A program made the position numbers and the translations under genes. The notes beneath the pieces were generated by a model. That model did no database searches and was not told the origin of the DNA. It was given only the letters and a program-made list of their open reading frames with translations. Source: Globodera rostochiensis (Eukaryota; Nematoda; Chromadorea; Rhabditida; Heteroderidae). From it: a DNA stretch of 64,000 bases. Location of the stretch: the NCBI GenBank assembly GCA_018350325.1, contig JAEVLN010000004.1:3658001-3722000 (forward strand). Reading direction: 5' to 3'. Below, one piece after another: positions 47,053 to 59,151 of this stretch (positions are counted from its first letter, which is position 1; each line of letters opens with the position of its first letter).

Positions 47053-47173
47053 CAGTTGCTAAAAATAACCTACTTTTGCATATATTTTGACGACCAAATT
47101 CATTAAAAATGGTTAAGGTGTGCAGTGCCTTGATTCGTAGCAACAAATGTTTTACAAAATGCAAATTTTATTT
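47053..47173 (-). promoter_or_regulatory. Operon-like intercistronic region USP39-SMNDC1
   Basis: Reading on the minus strand, USP39 stops with TAA and an AATAAA signal follows within about 4 nt (47166-47171). After about 90 nt comes GGTTATTTTTAG, with AG at 47060-47059 and the SMNDC1 ATG at 47052. This polyA-signal, spacer, strong acceptor and ATG order is the classic layout for SL trans-splicing of a downstream operon gene. Confidence 0.75.
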
Positions 47174-49593
47174 TTACAAATCCATCCCCGTGTTCCCCGA
47201 ATTTTCGGCTTTTGGCTCTTCTTTGGACTTTGCTTCTGTTGTACCAAAAGTGTCCTCATGCGCCTCTCCTATTCGCTCAGTGCGCGTTTTCTTCCGATTC
47301 AACCGCCAAATCTGCAAAAAAAAAAACGTTCTGCTAACGAAAAAATCTTGCACCTGGATGTACGACTCGGTAAGCGTAATTGTCTGTGGCAAAATGTCTT
47401 TCACGTGCAAATCCTCCAACTCAAACCACTTTCCCGTACCCTGAAATGAGATTTATCTTAAATTAATTGTCGAAGAGACGCATGTCAAGCAAAAAATGAA
47501 CAATTCCGTTCGAACAATAGAACATTTAGACAGTTTACCTCGTGTATCAGCTGCACTCGATATCGTCCGGTGTCCACGGCGATGTCGCCTTTGCTCGCTG
47601 CAGTTGGCGGTTTTCCGTCATGCACAATGTTGGAGATCAAATCATACGTCGTGTAACGGTGCTTTTCCCGTGCGTCGAGGGCCAAACATTCATACAGATC
47701 AACATTACTGAAAAAATTCAAATTCAGCGTTAAATAGACGAGAGATAAACTTCACCTGATAGGAAAGTTGACGATGGTGGGATTTTTCTCGATGAACCAC
47801 TGGTTTTTATGAAAACGGTCGTAGGTGATGATCAAATACTCAGGCAGATGAGTCAACTCAAATTTTTTGATAAAGTTGTCCTTGTATGTTTTGTACTCCT
47901 TAAAATGAACGTTTGAACAAAACATTTCTGTATGAGAATACGACTCACTTTCTCCGTTTGACCATTAAATTTCGTGAGAAGTGTAGACAACGGCACTTGC
48001 GGAATGATGTTCTGAAGCCGTTCGTCCAAATACAGCGGCGCCGGCGGCAAGTCCATCGCAAGTGAAAGGAATGGAATTTCCTTGACCTGTTCTACAAAGG
48101 CAATTAATTATAGAGACAAAAGTAAACATCGTCCCAACCCCATCAATGGAATGGGTTAAACAAGCATGGAAACATAATAGTTTCAATTAAATTCTACAAA
48201 CGGTGTATGAAAATATAAGAAATAAGTAAAAATTCATCCCCCCTCCTCGCCCACCTTTGTACTCCTCCGTCTCGGACAATGTCCGTCGCGACTCGTCGCT
48301 TGCATCCACTGGCAAAACTTTGCGCATATATTGACGCATCCGTCCACGGAAAATCCGATAAACAATTGACGAGCCAGACTTGCCGGTGCCGTTCAGGCCA
48401 AAGTGCAGTTTGTTCAGGAAGAACATCATAAACTCGTGGGCGTCGCCTTTATATTGGGGGCAATTTTATAAATATATGACCTAATTAAGAGAAACCTTGT
48501 CGGATAATCTGAAACTTTTTGTCACTGCACAACACAACCGCCTGCAACATCTCATGAGGCGAAACGTGCGCTTTGAACGCCTTCGGGTTCCACAACTTGC
48601 GCAACAGTTCCCCAAAGCGTTGGGGCATCAGTGTCAGTTTGTCTCCTGGCGGCCTTTTGATGTGCATGTAATTCTGCTCACGCAAAAAGTAATCGCGCAG
48701 CGGAGGAACATGGGAAAGAGCCTAAAAGTTAGGACACCATAAAACGAATTTTTTGCTGAAAAACACTCACGTGGAACACAACATTGGTGTAGTCGTTAGC
48801 CTTGATGTTGTTGAGGCCGATGATCCCCGGGTAATAAAGCGTGTCATTCCATGCACGGGCCATTTTCATATTTCTGCCGATGATTTTAATATGTTCGGGC
48901 GTGTACGTGGGCTTGAGAACGTACTGAAATCCAAAAAAGTTTGTACCCAATGTTTCTTTGTACTCGGAGTCTTGGTACTCCAATTCCTATATAATATCTT
49001 TGACAAAATTTATTCAAGATTAAACAGAATGTCGGTTTTAGTAATTTTCTGACCTTGATGTCGTCCAAAGACGGGTCGATCACTTCGTAATTGTCCGGCA
49101 GACAATAGAACTTTAGTGTGGCCAAATTCAGGTAAATGCGATGGTCCGAATCTAACGAATGCGTGTAGGCATGAGTGTTGGTGCCACGACCCTAAAATTT
49201 AATAAAAATCAAAATAATTCCTCTAACACCAACCTGAAAGTATTTCCCGCAAACCATGCAGGCGTACACATTGATGTGAGACAGAGACACGGAGCAAAGC
49301 TTTTCAAAGTCAAAATCCAACACACCTCTAAAATCATAGCCATACTTAGTTTAGAACACCCTTTTCATCGTCGACCTGTCGATGGTGTCCAGGTAAGGAC
49401 ACTGACGGCTCGGCTGCTCCTCCTGTGCCTTCTTCAGGCACCAGACGGGCACGTCGTCCTCCCTAGCTTCGTCCAACCTAGGCTCATCGTTTATCAACTT
49501 TTCATTTGCTTCTTTCGGCTGAATGCGAGCATTTTTGATGGCCGACCCTTCGGATTTGATAGACACTGATTCAACGGCCCTTCTCTTCGGCAT
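47174..49593 (-). CDS. USP39: USP39 / Sad1 tri-snRNP factor (inactive ubiquitin hydrolase fold)
   Basis: Splicing factor with a zinc-finger UBP domain and a catalytically dead USP domain, needed for tri-snRNP integrity (Sad1 in yeast). It starts MPKRRAVESVSIKSEG and continues CPYLDTIDRSTMKRVFLDFDFEKL-like. The ZnF-UBP reads INVYACMVCGKYFQGRG and HAYTHSLDSDHRIYLNL. At the position of the catalytic Cys box it has YPGIIGLNNIKANDYTNV, with Asp instead of Cys, as in other USP39 proteins. Further blocks are GDAHEFMMFFLNKLH, LITYDRFHKNQWFIEKNPT and HYRVQLIHEGTGKWFELED-like. The C-terminal tail (NRKKTRTERIGEAHED ... NTGMDL) is charged. An ATCTCAG acceptor ends 2 nt before the ATG (AG at 49597-49596), which suggests trans-splicing at the head of a two-gene operon. 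Confidence 0.93.
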
Positions 49594-50023
49594 TTCTGAG
49601 ATCGAGTTGATTTAAACAAGAATCCTCTCTCAATCATTTAAACCCGCCCTTAATACACGGATATGAACCATTTTTGCGCGGAAACCACTGAACAAAGTTA
49701 CGAGGTCTGGACTTAGGTAATTTGTAAGTGTCCCCTTCAATGGGGGACTCAGTTGTTCAAAGCGGCATAACGCGTCATTTTTGCATTTTGTATAACCATT
49801 TTGCCAAGAGTTTCGACACGAAAAGAAAAATAATAAAAAATTGAAAAACCCCTCAATGGCAGACGGCTTCTATTAACGATCCCGTCCCCGCGCGGGTCTC
49901 GCTCCCGTCAAATTCTACCTCTTACTCAGCTTAATCTAAGGCAAACGCAAAAAAATTACCGCACACTATGATTTGACAAGGGCAATAGTGTATATTTAGA
50001 TTTCGACTTAGTTCGTTTATAAA
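49594..50023. promoter_or_regulatory. Shared upstream region of USP39 (-) and the ZFC3H1-like gene (+)
   Basis: 430 nt between divergent start codons. It contains a GC-rich palindromic patch (CCCGTCCCCGCGCGGGTCTC at about 49883-49902). No gene is seen; the promoters of both genes must lie here. Confidence 0.45.
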
Positions 50024-52395
50024 ATGGAGCTGGAGGAAGGCGAATATATCGAGGAAGAAGAAATAACACGCTATCAACGACATCAAAGAATTAAAAACGA
50101 TTTTAATGGCCATACTGAATGTTCATCGTCATTAAAACGAAGACGTGAAGAGGACGATTACGAGACGGTCAGCATGGAGCTGGACAGTGACCCAGGCAAG
50201 CAATGCGAAATGCATTAATCAACTAGGAAATTAATTAGACTTCAGAGATATCTAAAGAGGGCAAGTCAGCTACACAACATTCAGAAGACGATGTCGAGCT
50301 GCTCAGAAAGCAATTGCTATCGCAGGCAGTCCCTGATATTCCTACGAGCATAAGCGGTGTAGTAATTGTGCAATTTAGGTCCGGAAGAAGAAAGCAAAGC
50401 AGCAAAATGAGAATATTGCTGAATTGGAAGGAGGGAAAGGAATTGAAGACGCGGCATCAACTGCTAAAATGAATGAATTGGAGCGGATGAGAGAAAAATT
50501 GTCCCAACTGAACGAGCAATTGGTAGAGGCACAACTCATGCAGTCCGCAATTGTGCGAAAAAAACGACGGCTTCACGTGCTTTTTTGCATAAATTTTTTT
50601 TAAACGAATTTTGTTTTCAGAATATAAATTTCATAATCCTTTAGGACTCATTGGCTGATTGTGAAGTGGATTTGACGCGCAGTCAGTCCCAAATAAGCTC
50701 AATAGTCGAGGCAATTCTCGCGTTATGGACAGAGGCGACGAGTGCTGACCTCAAGGCTAATCTTGTTGAAAGCAAAAATAAGCCGAAATCGCGAGAAATT
50801 GACAGACATGCGTCTCAAACGGAAAAGCCAGTGGCGATCGAAAGTCAGCTTGAAGCATTTATTAGTGATTTTGTTATGTTTTAGGCTTTGTGAGCACATC
50901 GGAACAACCTAAATTAAATAAAAAGGCTGAATTATCGCAGAGATTGGCCAATTTTGACGGTACAGAGGGCAAAAACGACTATAAAAGTGGAAAAGACAAA
51001 TCGACTGAAATTTCGAGCAAAATAATTAGACGTGAAAACGAAGAAAAGCAGAAGAAACAACAGAAACTATCAGAAGCCAATGGGAAACTTATATCGCCAC
51101 GAATTCGCGAGGGGGGAGGAGGTGGAACCGGCTATCGCGAACGACGGGTGGGGTCAAGCAGAACTCGACACTCAAAGGACGAATCCGCGGTTAAGAAAGT
51201 GAGGAAATCGGGGCATTTTTGGGGAAATAGAAGAGTGGTGGGAGGTCGGCTGAACATCGTACGATTGCCCTTTTATAGATTACTTCGCATGGGACAAACA
51301 GGGCGAAACTGCAGGCTCGTATAGAGGGACAAAGGCCTTCGACTTCACAGACAAAACAAAAAGAGTTAGCAGTTGATAATGCTGACCAAGCGACTGCTGT
51401 ACCATCAATAACTCTGCCATCGATAAATGCAAAAGGACAAATGCAAGTCGATGAGACCGACTATGCTGGTCAGCAACAAAATAAAGAAGCATTTCCAATC
51501 CAATCGGAACAACAACGCGAAGAAATTCCAGTCCGACCGCAACAACAACATGATGCATTTCCAGTCCAACCGCAACAACAAGAAGCATTTCCGGAACAAC
51601 AACATGAAGAAGCATTGGCAGTCCAACCGGAACAACAACATGAAGAAGCATTTCCAGTCCCGCCTCCTCCGCTGGTCACCGAAGGCTATCGCGTTGACAG
51701 CTTTTTGGCTAGCATTCGGGCTTATAGGTTTTTTTCCAAATTTCTTTTCTGCTAATTTTTATTTGTAATCTGTCCGCCCGCTTAGGCTCGACCCGCGCTT
51801 CCCACACCGATTGCTCGCCCATCACTCCATCTCGAATAGGTTGGACCCGTTTGTGCCACTTTGTCCTTTCCAACTGCACGGACGCTGTGCAGATACGAAT
51901 TGTCCATGGTAAATACTCTGATCATTGTAACTCAGAAATGCTTTTGAGTGACTTGCTATTGTTCATTTACATTTATTTGCATAGGCAACATGAGGAGGAG
52001 TACCGGCTGAGTGAGGTTGACATTGTGGCTGGAGTGATCGCCCTTTGGCCCAGCCTTTGTCCTCGGGGGTTGCGGCCCGGTTATCTATTCTAGTTTGAAT
52101 TCGATAATCCATCCTTTTTTCAGGTGAATATGCGACGACTTTGTTAGCGAGTGATCCGTTGGAGATCGTTGTCGGGTTTCTGCTTTCAATAATGCCAGAA
52201 CAGGCCTTTGGTATAAGGCTGGATCCGGTCTGTGGCATCCCGCGGCTGACTTCCAAGCCCATTCCGGCTGGTATGAAAGTTTAATTGCCTTTTTTTTCAT
52301 TTGCAAATTCAGAGGAAGACATCGATTTCGTCCCATTCCTGCCATCGAAGCAAATAAACCAGTATCCGCAGGGTGCTTCCTCACCAATTTGTTGA
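50024..52395 (+). CDS. ZFC3H1: ZFC3H1-like nuclear RNA decay adaptor
   Basis: Probable homologue of ZFC3H1, the zinc-finger partner of MTR4 in the PAXT connection to the nuclear exosome. Evidence: an acidic N-terminus MELEEGEYIEEEE (the vertebrate protein also begins with an EEGELE-type motif), long coiled-coil segments (LERMREKLSQLNEQLVEAQ), and near the C-terminus a compact finger LCPFQLHGRCADTNCPWQHEEEY with Cys-x7-Cys-x4/5-Cys-x3-His spacing typical of the zf-C3H1 family. The animal protein is usually much longer with HAT repeats, which are absent here. Intron 50196-50245 is GC-AG. Residues coded at about 51470-51665 form a Gln-rich imperfect repeat. The last part (FGIRLDPVCGIPRL) is unfamiliar. 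The family is likely; orthology is less sure. Confidence 0.65.
51470..51665 (+). repeat. Coding Gln-rich repeat in the ZFC3H1-like gene
   Basis: About six imperfect copies of an 11-residue unit close to EAFPVQPQQQH. The DNA repeats share GCATTTCCAGTCCAACCGCA with variable CAA runs. Copy edges suggest recent slippage, so the length may vary among individuals. Confidence 0.75.
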
Positions 52396-53133
52396 TTGAG
52401 CCATTTTAACCGATTTCAGATCGTATTGTTTGTGCTATTAATGTCTCCATTTTGGGTCAAATTTTATAGTAGTTATACGGATTTTCCCAAATTTATTTTA
52501 TTATTATTACAAATCAATCGAACGATGTTGTGTCATTTGCTATTCTTTTTTTAATTCAGAAAAATTTAAAATAACTCCTGCTATATAAAAAGATGGGCGA
52601 TTCTCCCTCAAAAAAGTGAAGTTAGTTTTATTTTGGGAAATTCCGAAAAAACGACCCATAATTTCTTCCTTGCCATCTAATTTGGTAGTCGAGACCAATA
52701 AAATGACGGGAATTTCAAAACGGGACGGATCCCGTGTTTTCCCCCAGTAAAACCCCGTCGAATTTTTCATTGGGTTCCCGCGGGAACGGGAAGAATTTTC
52801 ATATTTATTTTTGGTATTCTTTTCTTATGTTGTATTCCAGGGATAGTGAAATTTTGAGGATTCGCCAAATGTTGCGGGCGGGCGTTAGTAGCTTCGGTAT
52901 GCGTGACGCATTTACTATTTGTCCAGTCGGATAGAGAGAACACCAAAAGAAGAGAACGTTTAGGGAGACAGAGGAAAAGCGAAATAGTACACACTTTATT
53001 AGGCGCTAATAAAAGTTGTGAAACATACCTATGTACAATACATACATATTATTCACCTTCTCCACTTTCTCTTAATCTTTTTCTTAATAAAAGTTTTTTC
53101 AGAGAAGGGTTTATTGAAACTTCTAAAATTGCC
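52396..53133. other. Intergenic between ZFC3H1-like and CHMP2A
   Basis: 738 nt, mostly AT-rich, with a perfect palindrome TTCCCGCGGGAA at about 52775-52786 in a CGGGA-rich patch (52720-52800). An acceptor-like TTTTTTCAG ends at about 53101, 32 nt before the CHMP2A ATG. No gene is seen. Confidence 0.5.
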
Positions 53134-54375
53134 ATGGAATTTCTTTTTGGTAATGAAAAGTAACTTTTTTCCCCGCAATAATCAAACAATGCTTAGGAAA
53201 GCGCAAAACTCCTGCGGAAATGTTGCGGCAGAATCAGCGGGCGCTGAACAAAGCCATTCGGGAATTGGACAGGGAACGCCAACGCTTGGAAATGTCTGAG
53301 AAGAAAATCATTGCGGACATTAAAAAAATGGCCAAAATGGGTCAAATGGTGAGTGAATAATGCTATTGAATTTTAGTTTTTTCAGGTAATTCGTTCTTTC
53401 TGTTTTAGAATTCTGTTCGAATAATGGCTAAGGATTTGGTCAGGACGCGTCAATACATCAAAAAGGTGATTTTCGTTGTTTGCGCACTTTTCCAAAAAAA
53501 AAAAATGCGAATTTATGGCTTTAGTTCGTCATGATGCGAGCGAACATCCAGGCCGTTTCTTTGAAGGTTCAGACACTGAAAAGTCAGGATTCAATGGCTC
53601 AGGTTTTTAAATCATTGCCTAATTGATAGTGCCCATAGATTGACCAATTTGCCTAGCCCTAAAATTTTTTCCCGGCGGCACCACCGGACGGACCCCTCCC
53701 ATTCCCGCAGAATTAAAATTTCTGTCTCAAAATTCAAAAATTTCTCGGCGGCAAAAAAAAATTTAGCAAACGAATAGATTGAAGAGGAATTGTAAATGGC
53801 GACTGTAAATAATTCCTTCAGGCGATGAAAGGCGTCACGCGAGCGATGCGTAGCATGAACAAGCAGCTGAACTTACCACAAATTCAGAAGATTATGAATG
53901 AATTTGAGAAGCAATCGGAGATCATGGACATGAAGGAGGAGATGATGGACGACGCCATCGACGATGCCATGGGCGATGCGGACGAGGAAGAGGAGACGGA
54001 CAAAGTCGTGCAGCAGGTTCGTTTACCAAAAAGTCACAAAAAATTGATTATCCAAAACATAATCAGAATGGTCCGAAACAAACCGCCTTTATTAGGAGGG
54101 GAATAGAAATCGTCGAAAAAAAAATAAAATTTCCTTTCAAGAGAAATATAAAAGGTCCTTCTCAGGTGCTCGATGAATTGGGCATTCAAATGACGGAGGA
54201 GATGGGCAAATTGCCGAATGCGACGGACGGTCTGAGTGTGGGTGCGCAGAAGGACCAGCGACAACCGCAGGCGGCGGCGGCGGTGAGCGGCGCCTCGGGG
54301 GGAGGTGCGGCGTCAACGGTGTCGGACATTGACGCGGACTTGCAAGCACGGCTGGAGAACCTGCGACGAGAATGA
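53134..54375 (+). CDS. CHMP2A: ESCRT-III subunit CHMP2A (Vps2)
   Basis: Core ESCRT-III subunit acting with VPS4 in membrane scission on endosomes, at cytokinesis and at the nuclear envelope. Six exons: 53134-53149, 53197-53348, 53409-53465, 53525-53602, 53822-54016, 54166-54375; the sum is 708 nt, giving 235 residues in one frame (human 222). It starts MEFLFGKRKTPAEMLRQNQR (the family start is MDLLFGRRKTPEEMLRQNQR), with long helices RALNKAIRELDRERQRLE, KKMAKMGQMNSVRIMAKDLVRTRQYI and MRSMNKQLNLPQIQKIMNEFEKQ-like. An acidic segment follows, then the MIM1-like C-terminus DADLQARLENLRRE, which binds VPS4. The linker before it is Ala/Gly-rich and longer than usual. The first exon is only 16 nt. 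Confidence 0.96.
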
Positions 54376-55265
54376 AGTTGATCCGGGGTACAGTTGACGC
54401 TTATAATGTTGATGGGGGATTGAAGCACTCGCGCAAGTGGTGGCTAGAGCCCTTTCCATACATTAATCAATGAAAAATTGGAAAATGAAATGCTTTCACG
54501 GGCTTTTAATCCGTACGACCTACCAAGCATTCCTTTTGGTCCTTAACCGAACGCGAAAATCATTTTGGTGACAATTTGTAAAGGGAAAACGTGACGTTTT
54601 GGAACCGCTACGAAGTCCCAGTTTGCCATTTTGCGCGTGTCTTTGCTTCTGAAGTGATCTATACTTATCTGATCGATATATCCATTCAAGAGCCATCAAT
54701 TTGTACATTGATTAAAATTTGGTGACTATAACATCTACGTATCAATTGTTTTTTTTTGTACGATTCGGGTAGGCAATGAACCAACGGTAAATGGATTTGC
54801 TAAGGGTGCGGCGTGTACGGAGTTTTACGTGGGCCGACAAGGGTTCCCTACGGTTTTTCTTGTATAGCCCTGCCGATCTAATCGTCGAATCCATTCATTT
54901 TACATCCAATTGTTTCGTTTATCGATCACCCCTGTGAATTGATTGGTACAGTTTTTTTACCAAATAACGTTCCAGGCTTTTTCATTCGAAATGGATAAGC
55001 CGCCAGATGAGGTTACAATTTACATGGTAACTACACAAAATAATGTATCCCAGTTTTTTTATGAACAAAAAGGTAAATGAGGACAACACAACGGTGAGCG
55101 TTTTAGAAGGAAAATGGAGAGAGGTTTTGGGGATGAGTCCAATGTAATGGAAATATCAAATTCAGGGGGGGGGGGGAGGATATGAGAAAGCTAAGTGGGA
55201 CAGAACGAAGGGATGAGATTATTTGGATAACTTTCTTCTTTGCTGGCATACCCTTTTCACTTCTT
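54376..55265. other. Intergenic, with a possible tiny ORF
   Basis: 890 nt. An ATG at 54991 follows a CGTTCCAG acceptor-like site and opens MDKPPDEVTIYM, after which GT donors (55027, 55094) and AG sites could join short exons such as VNEDNTT. I recognise no family, and the total would be under 60 codons. A run of 9-10 G lies at about 55166-55175. The rest is AT-rich. Confidence 0.25.
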
Positions 55266-58200
55266 TTAAGCTACCGGCGGTTCGGCCGCCAACAATTGTC
55301 TCATTTCACGCAAAGACTTCTTCAGATCCTCCCGGAATTGAAGCGAACTCTGGAAATAAAAAATAAAATTCTTCGAATTATAACAGGATGGGCTAAAAGA
55401 ACTTGTAACTGAGAACCCCCCCCCCCCCCCCCCCATTTCAAGAGTGTTTCTCAATGTCGCTTACCCTCCTTTAAAACAATATATGAAAGTTTTACCGTGT
55501 TTGCGGCGCTCTTCTTGGACGAAATGTGGAATGAAATTTGGTCCTCGCCCGCGACCAGGTAGGAAACGCCGTACCCCGCGTCAGTGACCGGGCCGAAGCC
55601 ACCGCCAGCCGTTACCAATTTCAGCTTTTCTTCCATTGGAATGCCCTCTTTCTCGGAATCAAATTGGTTAAGCGGCGCTTGAGAAGTGGACAGCAAATAT
55701 TGGGGCGGAAAAATTTTGTCGAAAAACGGCGAACTCTCCTCCAAGTGGCGCATGATCACGTATAAGGCGAACAGGTGCCTGTCCACACCCTAAAAATTCT
55801 TTTTAGTAAAGATTTACAATAATATTCTCAAATGGATAAAGCTCGTTTTGACTCGGGTTCCGCTCTCACCTTCCCACACATTGCATCCCGAGTCAAATTC
55901 TGATGACGTTCGGCCGCCAAGCGCAGAAAACGGAGCCGTTCATCGTTCTAAAGTTAAGTTTGATGGCGCTGATCCAAAATTGTCGCCCAAATTACCGTCT
56001 GTTGAGGGTCCAACATCGCCCTGACAAAATCGCACGATTCGTTGGTGCATGAGCGAATAGTTTCAGTGCGACCCTCGCGGTACAGACGCGTGATGGAAGC
56101 CTCGTAAGTCAGCGAAAAAAAGCCTTGGTTCTAAAAAGGAAAAAAAGTCAAATTTTAAGCAAAAAATGGGGAAAAACCCTGAAATAGGTGAGCTGAAGTG
56201 CCATTTGCATGAAGGCGTCCGGCGAAATCCTCAACTTTTTCACAATTCCTTTGCCATACTCCGTCCACACCAACAGCGCCATCTCCACATCGTCGATCAA
56301 CTTCTCAGCAACTCGGAGAGAGATGTCAATCTTTTTCTGTCAAATTTATCAAAGTTTCTTTTTGTCAAGTTTGGAAGAATGCTTAAGAATGTGAGAATTG
56401 CTCTTTCAACCTGCACTTCTTCGTCCAGTACAAACTGGAGCCTCTCCACTTTGACAACGTCCTTCAGCTTGCCTTTGCAATCGCCGGATGGTGTGTAGCC
56501 CTGGAGACAGTAGTCTTGGAGCACCGCATATTCCATGAAATGGGCTGTCACTGCCGCATCACCTAAAAGTTAAATTAAAATGAAATCGCTCTTACAAAAT
56601 GGACTTGTTATTACCCCAAGAGTGTTCCGCATTGATGCCAATTCGGCCGTTTTGTGAGATAATCAAGTTGAACGACTTGTCAAACCAGCGATCGTATCCC
56701 TTGCCATGCAGCAGCGTCTCGGCCCAGCGGTCCAACTTTGAAGTGTCATTCTTAAGATTTTGGTTCGATAGAAAACATAACATAATTGCGGAAACGGTAA
56801 AAATAGAAAAAACCCTTATGACTGACCGGGTCGTAGAAGACGGGCTCCTCGTCGAGTATGACCACGAAGGCCGCCCGTTCAATCATGCGCAACGCCATTT
56901 TATTGCCTTCGTCCGAGAAATGCTCCTTGCGCACTTTAGCCCAATGGTCGCGTCTTCCAGCGGTGAGTGCGCCCAAATAGCGCTCTCCGGGTTTTGGTTG
57001 TGCGTCGCTGTCCAAAATGGACTGGAAAGCTGCCTGGAGTTCGCATGGCTGGTGCAACCTGGATTGAATATATGTAAAGATCATCCAAAACCACAATTCC
57101 AGTACCTGGAACCACTGTGAACCTCTATTTTGTACCAACAGCCTTTGCAATAAACCGCAATGTGTTTGGCATCTTCCCAGGTGCAGAAATTGTCAATTTC
57201 TTCGCCAGGCAAACGGCATGAGTTGAAGAGGCGCGAGTACTGCATGGTGCAGAAGGGCACTTTGGCTCGGGGGTTGATCGCAAACTAACAAAAAAAAAAA
57301 GCATTAAATCGCAATTTATTGCTAATTTTTTGACCAACTCGTATTTTTTTAAATTGTTGAATGCAAATCTCTTTAACAAATTGAGTCTGTTAATCCAAAT
57401 TTTCTCCACCGCCGACCCCCTCCCCCCAGAAGTTAGAATTCTTAAAATTACGTCCCTTCTCCGAAACCAGAGTCTGAATGAATAAGGTCCCATTCCTACC
57501 ACAAAAAGGTCTTATTTTGTGATCAAAACCCCGGCGAACAAACCGGCGAAATGTGTTGGTATTCGATCAGCCGACGGAAGCGCAGTGCGGCCCAAGTAAC
57601 GTTCGCTGCTCGGGCCGCTTGTTTGTCTGTGGGACTTTTGTTCAGCGTATCAAATCCGTCTGAAATTGAGGGAAAATCAAACATAAAATAGTGGGAGGGG
57701 GGGGGAGGGAAATAGTGACCGTATAAGGATGGGTTTTACGCGATTTTAACTTGTTTTTTTTTCTCTTTTACTTAAGGCGCAACCGGTTATGCTGCTTAAA
57801 TTTTGAAAAAGCCTCCAAAAATAATTTTTTGATTTGTCGGTCAATAGAAAAAACCAACAATAGTTGGAGTTGATCATTATAGGCTCGCGCTGGACCAAGT
57901 AGATGAACTTCTCCCACCAATCCGTCACATAGTTGGTGGACAGCCACGACTTGATCCATAGGTAACGCTGCAGACGAATTCCCAATCCTTTTTGGAACTT
58001 TTCGCTCAAATCCACGAGCTCATCGTAGTCCTTGTCCGAAAGAATTGGACGCATCGAACGAAGGTGCTGAATTGGAATTTATATTTAATTTATAAATCGA
58101 GAATTGGCAGAGAAGCGATTTTTGCTGTTTCTATTCCGATTTTCTCACCCTTTCCATTGTTGAAGCGACCGAAGGGAGCGGAAGATGCGGCAACGCGCCT

Positions 58201-59151
58201 TGGAAAGAGTGCGTCATCGGCTCGTAAGCGGCAATTTTGTGGAGGATGTAAAACCAAATTTTGGTTTTCTGCGAAATTTGGCCCGAATGCGGCGATTCGT
58301 ACATCCAGCCTTTGTACATCAGAAACCATTTGAGCAGAAGCCGGAAGAACTGGACGAGCAAAAACCTAAAGGAATTTTATGGATTTTAACAGCGAGTCGC
58401 GTCATTGCTAAAAGACGTACCACAAAATGCATCCAGCCAAGGAAATGGAGAATGTGCGCGCTAACCATCCAACCCTAAAATTAAAATCCAATTAAAAGAT
58501 TAAACCGGCTAAACTTTCAACATTTTTCCTTTAGAATCCTCTAAAATCTACATTTTTCTGAAAAATACATACGAAACCAAAAACCACACCAACTCTTTAA
58601 GTTGAGACTACGGCCCTGGAGAGGAGTCCACAGTTTTCCTTTGGTAATAAAAAAGGCCCGTGGGACCCCTCCCCCATTTGGCCACAACCCCCGACAGACG
58701 CCCATTAATTAACGGGGGAGGGGGGCTCTTTCATTTTTATCTTTTTCCTTTTCATATTTAAACAAAACAAAAAACAGACACACACAGAGAACTTTAAGAC
58801 ACTTACGCGGTCACGTGAGAGAAGACATAACCGTTGAGCTTCTCGGCAAGATTAAACGGAGTTGGGTCAATTTCGAACGACACGTACAGAATGGAGACGA
58901 GTCCGACGACTATTGCCAGCGAGCGGACATTGGCCGGAAATATTCCAGCAATAAAATTATTCTAAAAAATGTTCCAAAAATGAGTCAAATTTATTACACA
59001 AAAAAAAAACCTTGAATTTTGCGATGCGCCTTTTGTATCCACGCGAAAAGGCGTGCCAAATTTCCCGCAGAACTTCCTGGTCATAGGAGACAGAAATGCC
59101 ATCGTGCGTTACGGTGAAGCTTAGGGCGGCAATATTTCGTGCCTCAGCCAT
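55266..59151 (-). CDS. CPT1: Carnitine O-palmitoyltransferase 1
   Basis: Mitochondrial outer-membrane acyltransferase that makes acylcarnitines for fatty-acid oxidation. It starts [20 protein letters not shown], the regulatory N-terminus typical of animal CPT1 (MAEAHQAVAFQFTVTPDG type), followed by KRRIAKFK and membrane segments. Then come [38 protein letters not shown] and [21 protein letters not shown] blocks. The catalytic His lies in [12 protein letters not shown] (about 56600-56650), and [21 protein letters not shown] and [22 protein letters not shown] (about 55520-55790) bind CoA and carnitine. The end is [19 protein letters not shown]. The catalytic His and the STSQAP motif are present, so it should be active. 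Intron 55435-55415 region carries a 19-C run. A CTTTTAG acceptor lies about 21 nt before the ATG. Internal exon borders were only partly traced. Confidence 0.94.
55416..55434. repeat. Run of 19 cytosines in a CPT1 intron
   Basis: The longest single-base run in the window, between the last two CPT1 exons. Runs of 9-15 C or G recur in many introns and spacers here (for example 3832-3845, 14884-14896, 24232-24242, 42840-42854). Confidence 0.9.

Noticed and set aside
49351..49593. USP39 as an active deubiquitinase
   Set aside because: The catalytic Cys position is Asp (NNIKAND), the known state in this family, so the loss is not a new finding.
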